A DNA stretch of 64,000 bases, taken from assembly GCF_002215215.1 (NCBI RefSeq), contig NZ_CP018632.1, positions 3,964,501 through 4,028,500 on the forward strand, in the 5' to 3' direction. This DNA comes from Granulosicoccus antarcticus IMCC3135 (GTDB lineage Bacteria; Pseudomonadota; Gammaproteobacteria; Granulosicoccales; Granulosicoccaceae). Made by a program: the position numbers and the translations under genes. The notes beneath the pieces are model-generated. The model worked only from the letters and a program-made list of their open reading frames with translations, had not been told where the DNA came from and searched no databases. Every line of letters begins with the position of its first letter. The first letter of the stretch is position 1. Shown one piece after another: positions 61,653 to 64,000 of the stretch.

Positions 61653-63290
61653 ATGAAGACTTCAGATCTATTTGTCAAAGCCCTGGAAAATGAAGGCGTT
61701 AAATACATATTTGGCATTCCAGGTGAAGAGAATCTGGACTTTCTTGACTCGCTCCGGAAATCGAGCATTGAACTGATTCTGACTCGCCACGAACAGGCTG
61801 CAGGATTCATGGCAGCCAACTATGGCCGGTTAACAGGTGAGCCCGGCGTCTGCTTGTCGACCTTGGGGCCCGGTGCAACCAATTTTGTGACTGCTGCTGC
61901 CTACGCGCAACTCGGTGGTATGCCTATGATCATGCTGGGCGGGCAAAAGCCGATCCGCAAGAGTAAACAGGGTCGTTTTCAGATTGTTGACGTAGTGAGC
62001 TTGATGGCCCCTGTTACAAAGTATTCAAGGCAGGTGGTTGATGGAAATAACCTGCCCTCAATGGTGCGTGAAGCATTCAGAATCACGATGGACGAACGTC
62101 CGGGGGCGGCTTATATAGAATTGCCCGAAGATATAGCCGAGGAAGAAGTTAGCGCAGCTGTATTTGATGTCGTTGGACACCGACGCCCCAATGCCGATGA
62201 TCAGTCTATCGATGCAGCGGTGAAGATGATCAAGGCAGCCAAATTACCGTTACTACTGATCGGAGCCGGCGCCAACCGAAAACGCACCAGCGAGTCACTT
62301 AAAGAGTTCATTGATCAAACAGGCATCTATTTTTTCAACACTCAAATGGGTAAAGGGGTCGTGGATGAGCGCCATGAGCGATTCATCGGTACTGCTGCCT
62401 TGTCAGATCATGACTACCTTCATTGCGCGATCGAACGTGCAGATTTGATTATCAACGTCGGGCACGATGTTATCGAAAAGCCGCCTTTTATCATGGAGAA
62501 AAATGGCAAGCACGTCATCCATATCAATTTTGATGCAGCCTCTGTGGACGATGTTTATTTTCCACAATTAAATGTGGTTGGTGACATTTCCAGCACCATC
62601 AGCAGCCTGACAAACAAGCTTGGCAAGCTGGATCAGGATTTCAGCTTTTTCCAGAGAGTACGAGACGATGTGGATTCACACGTTACCAAATACTTCAAGG
62701 ATGAACGTTTTCCGGTATTGCCTCAGGCATTGGTCAGCGTTCTGCGAGACCATCTGGAAGCAGAAGACATCGTCACGCTGGATAACGGTGTTTACAAAAT
62801 CTGGTTTGCTCGCAACTACGAATGCTATGCCCCCAACACCTTGTTACTGGACAATGCTCTGGCGACGATGGGTGCTGGACTACCCTCAGCCATGGCTGCA
62901 AAATTACTGAATCCTGATAGAAAGGTCGTCTCAGTCAATGGTGATGGTGGGTTTCTGATGAACTCTCAGGAACTTGAAACGGCAGTGCGGATGGATCTGG
63001 ATCTCGTTGTCATCATCCTGACTGACAACGCCTACGGCATGATCAAATGGAAGCAAGAAGGTGTTGGGTTTGAGAATTTTGGCCTTGACTTCAACAACCC
63101 TGATTTTGTTCAGTACGCAAACAGCTTTGGAGCCACTGGCCACAAAGCTGAAAGCTACGAGAATTTTGTAGAGATTCTGGGAACCGCACTAAACGGCAAA
63201 GGTGTACATGTTATCGACTTGCCGATTGACTATTCATTGAATCACCACATTCTCAATGTGTTGTTGAAAGAGAGTGCTTGTATCGTCTGA
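61653..63290 (+). CDS. Acetolactate synthase-type ThDP enzyme (catabolic AlsS-like)
   Basis: A 545-residue thiamine-diphosphate enzyme joining two pyruvates to acetolactate or a similar reaction. The N-terminal PYR domain has the catalytic Glu in LTRHEQAAGFMAANYGR, the central domain LIGAGANRK, and the C-terminal PP domain the ThDP motif NGDGGFLMNSQELETAVRM ending in DNAYGMI. No regulatory small subunit gene follows, favouring a catabolic or stand-alone role. The ATG at 61653 has GGGA nine bases upstream. Benzoylformate-type decarboxylases are less likely. Confidence 0.87.
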   Translation: MKTSDLFVKALENEGVKYIFGIPGEENLDFLDSLRKSSIELILTRHEQAAGFMAANYGRLTGEPGVCLSTLGPGATNFVTAAAYAQLGGMPMIMLGGQKPIRKSKQGRFQIVDVVSLMAPVTKYSRQVVDGNNLPSMVREAFRITMDERPGAAYIELPEDIAEEEVSAAVFDVVGHRRPNADDQSIDAAVKMIKAAKLPLLLIGAGANRKRTSESLKEFIDQTGIYFFNTQMGKGVVDERHERFIGTAALSDHDYLHCAIERADLIINVGHDVIEKPPFIMEKNGKHVIHINFDAASVDDVYFPQLNVVGDISSTISSLTNKLGKLDQDFSFFQRVRDDVDSHVTKYFKDERFPVLPQALVSVLRDHLEAEDIVTLDNGVYKIWFARNYECYAPNTLLLDNALATMGAGLPSAMAAKLLNPDRKVVSVNGDGGFLMNSQELETAVRMDLDLVVIILTDNAYGMIKWKQEGVGFENFGLDFNNPDFVQYANSFGATGHKAESYENFVEILGTALNGKGVHVIDLPIDYSLNHHILNVLLKESACIV

Positions 63291-63299
63291 TACCAACCA

Positions 63300-63605
63300 G
63301 TGAAAAGGCCCAGTTGCGACAGGAGACATGACATCGACGTAGAACCCTACACCCCAATCAATTGCTCAGACTATGATTACATCGAGCTTGCCTGTCTGGA
63401 TCGTTGCGAGGTTGATATCGTCAAGCACGAGGGTGTCGTTCGCGGCTGCGCTGTAACGACTGAAAAAGACTCCAATGGTGAGTATCTGATTGTTCAACTG
63501 GAGAACGATTTGCGCGAATCCATTCGCCTTGATCAAATCAAGCAGATTGTCGTGCGTTCAGAGCCTCGACGCTTTGAGGAACGGACTTTCAAGCCGCGCT
63601 CTTAG
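63300..63605 (+). CDS. rof: Rho-binding antiterminator, Rof (YaeO) family
   Basis: A 101-residue protein whose central part, YTPINCSDYDYIELACLDRC, is the Rof family hallmark. Rof binds the RNA-binding domain of Rho and inhibits termination. The C-terminal 20 residues are basic and longer than usual. The start is unclear: GTG 63300 is the only standard start in frame, yet a good AGGAG lies at 63321-63325 before an out-of-frame ATG, so a shorter product or a local error is possible. Confidence 0.82.
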   Translation: MKRPSCDRRHDIDVEPYTPINCSDYDYIELACLDRCEVDIVKHEGVVRGCAVTTEKDSNGEYLIVQLENDLRESIRLDQIKQIVVRSEPRRFEERTFKPRS

Positions 63606-63651
63606 CGTAGTCGGTTATCATCGACCGATAATCCTTGAAAACCCTGCCCAC

Positions 63652-64000
63652 GTGAATGACATAGTCGACACTTTTGTAGCACCTGCCTGTCTGGATGACA
63701 TCGAGTTGCTGTATCAGGATGACTCTTTGCTCCTCATATCGAAACCCAGTAAGTTGCTGAGTTTGTCGGGCAAGAATCCGCTCAACAAGGACTCTGTTCA
63801 CTTTCGTCTTGTTCAGGATTTCCCGACGGCGACCTTGGCGCATCGTCTGGATCTTGGCACATCGGGAATAATGGTGGTGGCCCTGGATAAACCAACCAAC
63901 GCGCATCTCACCAGGCAGTTCCAGCAACGCTCTATTGCAAAAGGCTATAGGGCTGTATTGCAGGGCCATCTGAAAGCAGATCAGGGCGTGATAGATGATC
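63652..64000 (+). CDS. RluA-family pseudouridine synthase, 5' part (cut by window end)
   Basis: A frame beginning GTG 63652 runs open to the window edge (116 codons). It contains LLYQDDSLLLISKPSKLLSL, the family's K-P motif, and the catalytic LAHRLDLGTSGIMVVA, in which the Asp attacks uracil. RQFQQRSIAKGYRAVLQG follows. It isomerises uridine in rRNA or tRNA; the target cannot be told. There is no better in-frame start upstream. Confidence 0.85.
   Translation, partial: MNDIVDTFVAPACLDDIELLYQDDSLLLISKPSKLLSLSGKNPLNKDSVHFRLVQDFPTATLAHRLDLGTSGIMVVALDKPTNAHLTRQFQQRSIAKGYRAVLQGHLKADQGVIDD

Noticed and set aside
1-64000. tRNA, rRNA, CRISPR arrays, prophage
   Set aside because: None was recognised: no cloverleaf, no regularly spaced repeats and no phage structural genes.

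Overview
The window reads as a chromosomal segment of a denitrifying, facultatively anaerobic gammaproteobacterium, probably marine or saline. This rests on gene content: narK-narGHJI, norCBQD, an NhaC antiporter, ketone-body and short-chain acid CoA transferases, a ygiW/qseBC-like locus, and Rof and DUF3461 proteins. The genus cannot be fixed from the sequence alone.

Layout. 1-13.2 kb: housekeeping and catabolic genes, namely a cold-shock protein, a PPP-type phosphatase, a cytoplasmic trehalase, an acid-uptake/CoA-transfer cluster (GntP permease, fused CoA transferase, AtoE), a universal stress protein behind an FNR-type box, a 156-bp MITE-like palindrome, scoAB, a ferritin-like helical protein, a ProX/YbaK deacylase and an aldose epimerase. 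13.4-17.5 kb: a GGDEF-EAL receptor gene cut by an IS1182-family element; removing the IS and one CTAG copy rebuilds an 848-aa frame. 17.8-22.1 kb: an ammonia-lyase homologue lacking the MIO glycine, coupled to a membrane desaturase and divergent from an XRE regulator, then DUF3461. 22.3-29.3 kb: a decayed PHB depolymerase gene split by a 6-kb Tn3-family transposon (39-bp inverted repeats, TGGAA duplication). The transposon carries a secreted-protein gene and an RT-less group II intron placed at the centre of a palindrome, both lying between two copies of the transposon's tnpR-side end.

29.4-47.6 kb: an anaerobic respiration island. A fused double NarK, NarGHJI and a PpiC isomerase form a tightly overlapping operon behind a perfect FNR/DNR box. 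A small conserved protein, a beta-carbonic anhydrase, a DUF2478 protein and a cupin follow. Then comes norCBQD behind a second FNR-like box, with a 39-aa single-helix protein just upstream and an unusual di-haem NorC.

47.7-52.9 kb: the most novel locus, a compact RiPP system on the minus strand. In transcription order it holds a double-Gly leader precursor, a radical SAM enzyme, an HlyD-type adaptor, a C39-peptidase ABC exporter, and, beyond a strong stem-loop, a second unlike double-Gly precursor. Neither predicted core contains cysteine, which argues against thioether chemistry; WPN and YMD triplets suggest three-residue cyclophanes as a hypothesis.

53.5-64 kb: a ygiW-type OB-fold gene divergent from a QseBC-like two-component pair, a lipoprotein, an Lrp regulator divergent from NhaC, a PhnZ-like HD protein, remnants of a MarR-regulated efflux operon and of mntH, an acetolactate synthase, Rof, and the start of an RluA-type pseudouridine synthase cut by the window edge.
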